Positions 50,580-64,000 of a stretch of 64,000 nt of DNA are shown here, one piece after another. The stretch is from Latrodectus hesperus. Lineage: Eukaryota; Arthropoda; Arachnida; Araneae; Theridiidae. Both the position numbers and the translations under genes were made by a program. Under the pieces are notes generated by a model, which saw only the letters and a list, made by a program, of their open reading frames with translations, ran no database searches and was not told the DNA's origin. The stretch spans positions 74,999,487 to 75,063,486 of the forward strand of contig CM075851.1 in NCBI GenBank assembly GCA_037975125.1. The letters are read 5' to 3'. The first letter of the stretch is position 1. Each line of letters opens with the position of its first letter.

Positions 50580-51658
50580 TCAAACATTTTCCACATGAGT
50601 GCCATCACAGGCAATTACGCATTGCATGCGGGAGACGGTGGACAATGTCGCTGCACGCAACATGGCACGAGGGATGTTTCCAATCTCACGCCGTATAGAA
50701 TCCTTTAAGTCCGACAATGTTTGAGGATTGCACAGATAAACTCTGGATTTGAGATAGCCCCAAAACCAGAAATCCATAGGCGTCAGATCTGGGGATCGCG
50801 CAGGCCATGGAAAAGGATAATAGCGTGAGATGATGCGATCACCAAAATGTGATCCAGGAGCCTTTTAACTGACCTCGCCATATGTGGAGGTGCGCCATCT
50901 TGCATCCAAACAATGTCATTGAGTGCAGTCAGCCGACGCAACTCCGGTAAGACATAATTTTTCAGCATGGCTGCATACCGAGGGCCCGTTGCAGAACATG
51001 TTGCAGGGCCAGTCGGGGTCGTTTCCTCAAAGAAGAACGGGCCCAGAACAAATGTAGCTGTAATGCCGCACCACGCAATCACTTTGGTGTCAAATAATGG
51101 TACTGGCGCCACAGCATGAGGATTCGTCTCTCCCCAGTGCACACAATTCTTTGTGTTAATGCTGCCATTTAAGGTGAAATGCGCCTCGTCCGTCCATAGT
51201 ATGCGAAGTGGCCAGTCGTTATCCGCATCATATCGTAACAAAAATGCATTTGCGAAGTCCAGACGTTGTTGTGGGTCAACCGGCTCCAACATCTGGACGC
51301 GCTGGAACCGATAGGGAAACATGTGAAGTACCGAGCGCAAGAGCTTGCGGACCGTTGAGTTCGGAATATCCAACACGCGCGCTATGCCTCTTGCGGTTTC
51401 TGTGTGTCCTGCAGTCACTGTATGGTGCACTTCCATGACAGCGTCCTCAGAAACAGTTGGCCGTCCGGAGCGCTGTTTGTCACAGGTGCAGCCTGTATCT
51501 TCGAATTTCCGCACTAAATCACGCAGAGCTTGCAGAGTACATGGGCCGCGTCGTTGTCGATGATTGCGGCGATACACACGCAAGGCTTCCGCAGCGTTCA
51601 TCCCATTTTGGTAATAGAGTTTGATCAATTCACCACGAACTTTCCTAGGAAGACTCAT
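50580..51658 (-). pseudogene. DDE transposase of long-TIR element, one frameshift
   Basis: Cut-and-paste transposase, minus strand. The N-terminal third is a helix-turn-helix DNA-binding region: MSLPRKVRGELIKLYYQNG, LRDLVRKFEDTGCTCDK, RSGRPTVSED and ARGIARVLDIPNSTVRKLL. It is of the kind annotated as DUF4817 in arthropod mariner-like proteins, as I recall. The catalytic domain has the first Asp in LWTDEAHFTLNG, then NPHAV, VIAWCGI and GPFFFEE, the second Asp in WMQDGAPPHMA, and the third in SPDLTPMDFWFWGYLK. The frame from 51694 runs open to about 50845, where a one-base-type shift breaks it. The second part reads open from there to the stop at 50580-50582. About 40 residues separate the second and third Asp across the break. 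I prefer the Met at 51658 (MSLPRK) over 51694, since relatives begin close to this motif. Apart from the shift it appears full-length. Confidence 0.9.
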
Positions 51659-51866
51659 ATCGTCGGCATGGGTTCCCGAATGACGACTTCGCATACCCGC
51701 TTGGTATTTTATAGGTTTCCTACGCTGAATATCTGGCGACCGGCGTTCTGTGATTGGTTTCTTGACTCTGTCACATGCAAATTTATTGCGTGCGCCCAGA
51801 TCGTGTTTTATTGGCCGGTTTTCAGAACTCTTTTTTGTGTTTGCAGAACACGTCCGTTTTTAGACA

Positions 51867-52126
51867 GACATATCGGTACCGTTTCAACACTATTTAGGGT
51901 TTTCGCATGTGCTGAACATTTTGCGATGGTAAAAAGTAGGCGTTGCCATTCGAAAATTTCGAGTTTCTGTCACTATAACTGTAACCGCGAGAGCCACTGT
52001 GTTGCCATTCACAGAATCTCGAGCGCATATCTCAAAAGAACTATATTTGAAATTTCATCTTGATCGGTTAAATAGAATGGACGCTAGAAGTGCAGATGTT
52101 GGCAAAGTTTTTTTATAATCACCCTG
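51867..52126 (-). repeat. Right long terminal inverted repeat
   Basis: Inverted partner of 50196-50455. Its outer end meets the TA at 52127-52128. An open frame on the plus strand across this arm is a by-product of the repeat. Confidence 0.92.
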
Positions 52127-52544
52127 TACATCTACTTCTGACATGCCTGACAACGTGATTTTTGAAAACAAAATTAACACTTTCATTATGACATCCAAGT
52201 GAAATAATTAATAAACATAAATTTGAACATATTTTTCTTTTCAGAATATGACTGCCTTTTAAGCATATGTAAATAAAAGTTTATGTGTGACATATATGAC
52301 AGTTTATGGTTTATGTGTAAAAATGTGGTAAAAACGTACTTTTGAATACATTAAAATAAAAAGCCTAATTTCTGGGATTGATTTAAATATCTTATTTATC
52401 TTTATCTGTTTATAATTTGTGTTGACAATTTAGTGTTTTAGCGAAATTCTTGATATCAATATTAAAACGTCTTATAAATTCATAACACAGTTGAATCTAT
52501 TGGGATAAAAAACTGAAGACAAAATCTTTCCATTAAATTAGTAC

Positions 52545-52935
52545 TGTAGCGTGTAAAATTACAGCTACTTTCCCTGCTTAAGTGGGTAGATGGCGCTAGG
52601 CGCAACAAGTGAATTTCCCAAAAAGACACTTGAGAACACTTCAGATATTGAAGGGGATTTGTTCGTTGCTTCTTTCTTTGTGTGGCCATGTTTTGTAATA
52701 TTGTATGTAATGTGCCGCTATATTGTTATATATTGTGATGTGGAACTTTAATAATATTAATAAACATATGTTCCTGAAACTGAAAGCTGTGTTATTCCTA
52801 TTTACAATTATATTTAGAATCATGTGTTTATACTACTTGATAAAATGTTATTAGTGAAATATTTGGTGTTCTAAGTACCACCTAATTTTAACAATTAAAT
52901 TTCGGGACAGATTAGTATAGCGTGGGTTTATTTAA
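52545..52935 (+). mobile_element. Possible solo or truncated LTR with leader
   Basis: Starts TGTAGCGTG and ends CTATTTACA near 52806 (a TG...CA unit of about 262 bases), with AATAAA at 52759 and a less AT-rich 5' half including TGGCGCTAGGCGC. The next segment (52863-52935) with TTGGTGTTCTAAGTACCACC and TTTCGGGACAG looks like a retroelement leader or primer-binding region. There is no matching second LTR, no gag-pol frame and no clear target duplication in the window. The call rests on shape only. Confidence 0.35.
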
Positions 52936-57715
<4,780 letters not shown>

Positions 57716-57843
57716 CAATGAAGAATTTCAAAATATGTGATTCACATGTTGAAATATTAAATACATCACTTTTTTAACTGGTAAATTAACCATTTCATTG
57801 AAAGTAATTTTACAATGTCCCCTAAAACTTGTAATGTCTATTA

Positions 57844-59240
57844 CTCTACTGGCCATCCTATATGCAACACCCAGAAGGAAGCATGCAAATAACATAAAAT
57901 TTACAACATAAATTAGTGGTGGTGATGTAAATGATAGGAATACACATCACAATCACCTGTGGCCCCACTTCAAAGCGCTATTTATGGCTTAGAAATTTTG
58001 AAAATTTCAAATTCAGCAATTGTTTTTTTCTTACAGTTTTTTTTAAATGAGAAATTATGCCTCAAAGAAAACAGCTGTTATTTTTTGATAAAGTATCCGC
58101 GTTTGACTCAGGATGGATAGTAGCCTACCAAGATTGTTTATTACCTTTCAGGGAAATCGATAATCATGTAGACGAAACCAAACAACTGTAATTCAGAAAT
58201 TTGATCGTTGAATGCAAGAGGGTACGACGCACAGACATATTCAATCGCATCTACCTCAGTACACCACTTCACGTGATGACATGCAAATTGTGCGCATGGC
58301 AGTGACGGATCCCTTAGCCACATCACGAACCAAAGCACAGCATGTTCAATCTGTAACGCATTATCCATTGTCTGCACGTATCATTCGACGCCGCTTACAG
58401 CAGAGCGGTCTGTTCACAAGCCGTTCATTGCTTCGTCTACCCTTGACAGACAACAACAAACGTCTCTACCGCCAATAAAAAGGATATAAATGGCAGAATG
58501 GAAAGAAATTGCATATACTGACGAGTCACACATTTGTCTGTAATACCACGATGGTCGCATTCAAGTCTGGAGACACCGTGGAGAGAAAATGCTGAATAAC
58601 TGCGTTATGTACCGCCACACTTGTCTTGCACTGGGTATTGCGGTATAGTATGGTATTGTATATCATTCTCGCACTCCTTTAATACGCATTGCTGGTATTT
58701 TAAACAGACAGCGCAATGTCTCAAGGTTTTAGAGCAGTTGTCCTTCCTTATTTTTAGGGCTTGCCTAAAGTCATATTTCAACAGGATAATGTGTGACCAC
58801 ACGTGACACGCATTGTCCAAGGGTTCTTCGTCAATCGCCAGATTTAGTTACTGGCCTCGCTCTCAGGTCTCGCTTTCTGGATCTTTCATTGATAGAAAAC
58901 AGGTGACCCATGGTTGCTCAATCATTGACCCAAATTACATACTCAATTTATACACATTTCTTACATTATACCAGATCAAATTTGGCAATTTGTGATAGCT
59001 GCTTAATCTGCTGTACCCCAAGAAAACATCCAAAATTTCTTTTAATCACTGCAGAGACATGTGTTAGTGGTGATCTCAAACAATGGCTGCTATTCTGGCA
59101 ATGGAATATTACAGGAACCACACTTCATAGAAATCTGTAAATTTAATCATTTGATACTTGGTCAACATATTATTTACAAATAAATTTTGTTGCGATATAT
59201 CTTGTCTTTCTTGGTGTTGCAGTTTGGGTGGCCATCAGGG
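57844..59240 (+). mobile_element. Tc1-like transposon relic with both ends
   Basis: The left end reads TGGCCATCCTATATGCAACA. The right end, read inward, is TGGCCACCCAAACTGCAACA. The two match as degenerate inverted repeats of about 25-30 bases. TA dinucleotides lie at 57842-57843 and 59241-59242, giving an element of about 1.4 kb. The transposase relic in between is in one orientation and spans most of the interior. The exact outermost bases are uncertain by one or two because the left tip carries an extra base relative to the right. Confidence 0.8.
58057..59150 (+). pseudogene. Tc1-like transposase, nearly full-length but dead
   Basis: It starts at MPQRKQ (58057). The first helix-turn-helix reads SAFDSGWIVAYQDC and LPFREIDNHVDE. 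After a frame change comes MQEGTTHR, then VRMAVTDPLATSRTKAQHVQ and SARIIRRRLQQSGL (second DNA-binding part). In the catalytic domain EWKEIAYTDESHICL carries the first Asp (58520-58522), then HDGRIQVWRHRGEKMLNNC and YHSRTPLIRIAG. IFQQDNV carries the second Asp (58785-58787). The region of the third acid (normally SPDLSPIEN) has lost the motif in a divergent, frame-broken stretch. C-terminal are AVPQENIQNFF and VISNNGCYSG, the family's usual end. Stops at 58476, near 58541 and elsewhere, plus several frame changes, rule out activity. Confidence 0.85.
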
Positions 59241-59242
59241 TA

Positions 59243-59649
59243 TATGATTATTTTCAGCGTACTTTAGCAGAAATTGTATAAACATTTACATAAGTAAATC
59301 AAAATCTTTATATGTATTTTATTTAACTATTGTTTTAAAATTCAGTTTTGTACATTATACAGCTAAAGTTATTGATAGCAAATTAATTAAAATTGAAGTC
59401 AGTTTTTCTATATTCAAAAAGACTATTTGCAGAAACAAACTGCTAAAAATATTTAAAGGATATTGTGAATAGATTTAAAAAATCGTACAACTAATATTTG
59501 TTACCTAAAAGGAAAGAAGAAGGTAACAATGGAAATTTGTTCTCATTTTCAAATTTCTCATGCAAATTTCAAGATTAACATTTACAAATTTTGCGACTGA
59601 CATCAAAGACAGCAATTAAGTGACAATGAATGAAATTTGAATTTTAAAA
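59243..59649. other. AT-rich spacer between two Tc1 relics
   Basis: I see nothing assignable here. Confidence 0.6.
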
Positions 59650-60700
59650 TAATGTAAAACGATTGGTTGACACTCAGTAAGCTCCCTGTTTCAACGGGTG
59701 CGGTGTCTCAACTAAGTCATTTTATCGAATCAAAAACATGGATAGTTGTCGGCCGCTTAGTGGGAGTCAAACATAATCCAAAGTAGAAGAGTTTCACGAA
59801 GTGGGGTTTTAGAATTTCGAAGCGTTATTTAAAGACTGGAAATACCGGACAAAGATCAAGGCAACGTTGTAGACATACAAAAAAAAAACCGTTATTTAAC
59901 CCTAACGACTCACAGATACTGAAACGTGAATGCTCCTCTTATTCAACACCTTTGATCGGCTACTGACAATTCAGTTTCAACAATAACCATCTTCACACTT
60001 TAGGTAAGCATACTTACCGACAAATGATATATGTCACGCTAACATTAAGATATCATCATGACCACTTTTCGTGGGCAACATAGTGTGGGAATTGGATGTG
60101 TGATAAATGGTGCAATATTCTTTTTCATGACGTGTCCCGTTATTTTCTTCACCTTGATTAATCGTATTTTCATTTCAAGAGAGCTTGGCACCAAAAACAA
60201 ATTTCCGTTCCTGCATCAAAATGCATAGTTTGGTGGTAGGGGATAACTAGTTTATGTTGGAATCTTTCCAGGGCCACTGTTCCCCATATCATTTGAAATG
60301 AATCTCTGACAAGTAGCTAATATGGTGAACGTATCCTCAATCCTATTATAGTCCTTTACACTGCGGCTATTGGAAATGACATCATGTTAATGAATGCAAA
60401 TTGTAGACCACATCATACTAAATCAAATAAAGATTTAATTTGTGGAGAAAAGAATCATACAGATGAGATGTCAGTGTGTCCTCGGTTATGAACCCAACAA
60501 AACATGCTTGCGTTATTCTCAACAGAAATGTGTTAGAAACCTACTGATCCCACAAACGTTTTATGAAATGGAAAGAACATTTCTGGAAAAAGAGAGAGAA
60601 TACTTCAGCTCCTCATTTCATAGCCTCATTGACTCGATGTCTCAATAGTATTCAACGTTGCTGGCCCTCCGGGATAATTACGTCCCCTAATAAAACTATT
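59650..60700 (+). pseudogene. Tc1-like transposase of a different family, decayed
   Basis: Blocks appear in family order. TWIVVGRLVGV and FRISKRYLKTGNTGQRS correspond to the first helix-turn-helix. HHDHFSWAT and WCNILFHDVSRYFLHLD carry the first catalytic Asp. YGERILNPIIVLYTAAIGND comes next, then MLMNANCRPHH, where the usual MDDNARPH has lost its catalytic Asp. RIIQMRCQCVLGYEPN stands where SPDMNPIEH is expected, so the third acid is also lost. C-terminal are FHSLIDSMSQ and TLLALRDNYVP, with a stop near 60690. A poly-A run near 59878-59888 and several stops mark further damage. Terminal inverted repeats were not identified, so limits are approximate. The protein blocks differ from those of the neighbouring 57.8-59.2 kb element, so this is a separate insertion. 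Confidence 0.8.
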
Positions 60701-63700
60701 TTCTTTTATGAAGCACCATTGTTATGTTTTTCTCATATACACACATTGTTCTTTTTTTTGTACCAAAATGCTCTCTAAAAAGTATTTTTCTGCCAAACAA
60801 ATGCCATTTTATCTCATATGATGTACTACGTCTATCAATGATGAATAAATTAACAAAACGAAACTCAAGATCAACGAACAACCTCAATATCCTCAAATTG
60901 TTTGAGAAGTGTAGTACACTAACCAAACAATCCTTTTACTATGGCGTAACATACGTTTACAAATTTCTAGTCATTAATTGCATTCTCATTTGATATAATA
61001 ATTTCAATAGTTTATGTACATCATATAATTATTTATTAAACAGAATACAATCAATAAATCTGAAGATTGTACAGAAATTATTTTATAAAAATTCGGAAAC
61101 GAGATTTTATACTTAAAATTTTAAAGCCATTCAAATATTTTATCATATTTACAAAAAATTATTTTCCATATTGTTTTTAATAATTTGTGTAATTTATTTC
61201 TAATAAACCTGTTACTTTCTTAAATTCCAATTACCGCCATTTAAAACTTATTAGCCCTATAAATTATAATTTAATAATCGACATATTTTTACTTAACACC
61301 AATGGATTCACATTTAATTAAATTGATCTTTTTCTCTCATCCATCTCACTCAGTAATTGATCTTCAAGAAATATTCTTTTACTTAATAATTTTAATTATA
61401 AAATAAATAAAATTATAAATTCAAGAAATATAAAATAAGTTTTAAAAATTTAAATTTTAAAAGCATGGATAAATTTAATATTTTTTACTGATGAGAGAGA
61501 TAGAAATTATTCCTATAAATGAACTATTTTATTTGATTCTGTTCTTTTTTTTGTAAAATGCTATCCTGAACTATATGAAGTAAAAACTCATGAATTGAAT
61601 TTCATTTTATTTGAGAGGAATATAAAAAATATATATCGTGAAATTAAATCACAAATTGCATAGCAAAACAATTAATTAGCATTAAAAATAAAGTTTAACA
61701 ACGAATATTAATTTAAATAGGAATTTTTGTAGGGATAAATAAGATCTCACTAAAAAAATTTTCTTTTTAATTCTGAATAATTTGTAATCTAAATGGCATA
61801 AATTGTATTCCAATAAAATTATTGTTAAACTAAGTGAATGTGTATCTACATATGGGTATTTATATATGCATTGATTTATGTGTATATATGTTTATATACA
61901 AATATGTATTTGTAAATATACATTTATATACTTATAGCTCATATATGTATCTGAAGATATTCAAACAAATTAGCCCATATCTTCGGAAACAATATAAAGT
62001 AAATTGTCAATGTAAAACAAAATATTTTTATTTAGCATTTCAGCTAAAAAAATTACAGTTGGATTTACTTTAAAAATGTCAGCTTATAATAAAAATTTTT
62101 TATTCCCTTTATCGGTTTACTATTTTAGGGAATTTCATTCCTAGAAACTTATTGAGAGGTAAAATTTATTTGCTTTAAAGGATTAAGATCTCCTCTTAAG
62201 ACACGAACATTTCCCATTATTTATTTTTTTTTGCTATCGACAATTTTGATGTCACTAATGAGTCTGTCAAATTATTAATTCACATACTTAGATGAGATAA
62301 ATCTTTTAGGTACATAAGATTTGATAGATATTTTTGCTTAACATATTCAACATAATTCTTTTGATGTTACACTAATTTAATATAATCTTATGTCATAGAA
62401 GATGGGATTCCTTTTACAAATGTTTGGATAAAAATGTTTTATATTAAAATTGGTATACATGATATTACTGTCTATATTTTGTAAAATTTGCTAAGAGAGT
62501 TCATTTATAGATTAATAAGTAAAATACTATATTTATATATAATATTTCTACATATTCATGTTAATATTAAATTTAAAAGAAAGGCTAAAAATTATCATTT
62601 GATAATTAAGAAAAGATATTTGTATTGAAAATTTTGGTTAAAAATGCATTTTTCACAAGGGTTTCAAAAGAGTGGCTATAAATCACAGTATTTTTATAGT
62701 TTTTACACGAAAATATATGTAATAACTACATTATGATTAATTTTCAAGAGTTGATATTCCAGATCTCTCTCACATTATCTTGATAACAATTTTAGAATAA
62801 TGTTTATCATAGCTTGTTATAAATATTGAATTAATATAAATCAAGTATTTAGATATACTGCTTAATATATTGGTATATGAGAAGCCGTTATAAAACAACA
62901 TAAAATATAATGAAATTGAATTTTAAATATCAAAATAGTTTAACAATTTTTATGAATTCTAGAGATATTTTAATCAAATTTAAATTGTCAGATTAATTGT
63001 TACTCAGAACAAGTGATTTTAAAAGCTTAATGAACACTCTTGGAATCGATATTATGTAATAAAAATAATAATTTCAGAGAGAGAGGAGTGGGAAAAAGAG
63101 AAATATTTAATCATCAATGTATGCTACACATTCTTTTCTCCAGATTATTAATAATAATTGTTAAATTGCTTTGTTCTGCAAACAGTACATTTTACATTCA
63201 TAAAGTTCAGTAGAAAAAGTTATAACACGATTAATTAATTTTAAGGGAGTATCAATCATATTGATATTACTTTGTAATAATATACTTTTTTGTAAGAGAG
63301 TCGAATATTAAGAGAAAGAAATTAGAAATATTAGATATTTTCTTTAATAAATATTAATTAATTACAAGTTATATTTAAAATATCATTTTTTAAAGTTAAC
63401 GCATTCACAGTTTTGTTTGTGCAGATAAAAAAGTAAAACCAAAATACAACTTTTTTAAAATTCAAATGTTTCATATTTTAAAGTTCTATCTTTACAAAAG
63501 GAATTTCTAAAAACTTCAATTTATAATTCAGTTTTATAGATTAAAGTTTTTATGCTTCCTTTTTATGTATAAGTTATTTGTTGTATAAATAAGATCTAAA
63601 AAAGAAATGTTTAAAAAGTAAAATTTTAAAACAATGAAATTTTTGACTTTAAATATCATTTTTTTATTTCTAATAAATCCATATCATTAAAAAATCAGTG

Positions 63701-64000
63701 CTTCTATAAGATTAAATATTTCTATATAATATTTCTTTTAATTTCTATTACTCTATTACAATGAATATTCTATTTTACTATCTATATGCATTGTTTAAAA
63801 ATAAGGTAAAATGTGTTATTCTAAAAAATGAGTCTAAGAAATTAATCTAAGAAATTAAATCTTTTACTTAACTGAAATATTAGAAACATCATATTACATT
63901 ATGTACAGTAATTTTATAAGTGCAACTATTTTTGTGTTGCTCTAAATTCCTTTGGCAGAGTGTAAAAGATTTAGTTCATATTTTATTCAAAAAATATTAT
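60701..64000. other. AT-rich DNA without recognisable gene
   Basis: Short frames at 60724-60993 and on the opposite strand have no motif. At 61834-61940 there is TATG/TATA-rich low-complexity sequence, which gives a 79-codon plus-strand frame that I regard as spurious. Confidence 0.6.

Larger units (their letters stand above)
50196..52126 (-). mobile_element. Long-TIR Tc1/mariner-superfamily transposon, nearly intact
   Basis: A 1,931-bp element bounded by TA dinucleotides (50194-50195, 52127-52128). The outermost bases are CAGGGTGATTATAAAAAAAC at both ends. The inverted repeats run at least 260 bases on each side, and weaker similarity continues about 20 bases further in. By eye I count six substitutions over 260 bases. 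The interior carries one transposase gene on the minus strand. Base composition is far more balanced than the flanks. TA target, DDE transposase and CAGGGTG ends place it in the IS630-Tc1-mariner superfamily; terminal repeats this long are unusual for mariners, which mostly have about 30 bases. Confidence 0.92.

Noticed and set aside
51530..52063. 177-codon plus-strand frame across the right arm of the long-TIR element
   Set aside because: It is antisense to the transposase start and runs into the terminal repeat; its tail is duplicated in the other arm's frame, as expected of an inverted repeat, so it is a shadow.
61834..62073. 79-codon plus-strand frame
   Set aside because: The first half is TATG/TATA low-complexity sequence giving Tyr/Ile/Met/Val-rich peptide; no support as a gene.

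Overview
The window is eukaryotic nuclear DNA that is extremely AT-rich, with many short AT/TA runs and nine long (TA)n arrays. I can support no host protein-coding gene, rRNA, confident tRNA or CRISPR array. The only recognisable coding content is transposon-derived: several Tc1/mariner families, a ZBED-type hAT transposase, and pieces of at least two non-LTR (LINE) families. This mix, and the particular protein motifs, suggest an arthropod. I favour a spider from my recollection of similar transposases and LINE C-termini in spider genomes; that is inference, not proof.

Layout. 1-13,000: AT-rich unannotated DNA with TA arrays near 0.7, 4.4, 5.3 and 10.0 kb and a 23-bp triplicated repeat near 6.0 kb. 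13.1-13.9 kb: decayed Tc1 transposase. 14.34-16.61 kb: a 5'-truncated LINE bounded by a perfect 10-bp target duplication and split by a nested mariner with DD41D catalytic spacing. 19.85-21.88 kb, minus strand: a LINE 3' end abutting a decayed hAT/ZBED transposase. 27.06-27.8 kb: another Tc1 relic. 33.0-33.13 kb: a second copy of the LINE 3' end, followed by unclassified repeat-like DNA and a possible tRNA-derived SINE. 33.5 and 39.7 kb: long microsatellites. 45.9-46.45 kb: a purine-rich, less AT-rich island. 50.0 kb: a perfect 22-bp hairpin. 50.20-52.13 kb: the best-preserved element, a 1.93-kb mariner-superfamily transposon with about 260-bp terminal inverted repeats and a single frameshift. 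52.5-52.9 kb: possible LTR plus leader. 54.6, 56.5 and 57.5 kb: three further TA arrays. 57.84-59.24 kb and about 59.65-60.70 kb: two different Tc1-like relics. 60.7-64 kb: AT-rich DNA with nothing recognised.

The region reads as intergenic or deep intronic sequence that has accumulated transposons of different ages. The long-TIR element looks youngest (arms about 98% identical by eye). The nested mariner post-dates the LINE it interrupts. The Tc1 and hAT relics carry many stops and frameshifts. No previously undescribed cellular system is evident. The points most worth checking are the long-TIR element, the LINE/mariner nest with its intact target duplication, and a set of perfect inverted repeats in non-coding DNA.
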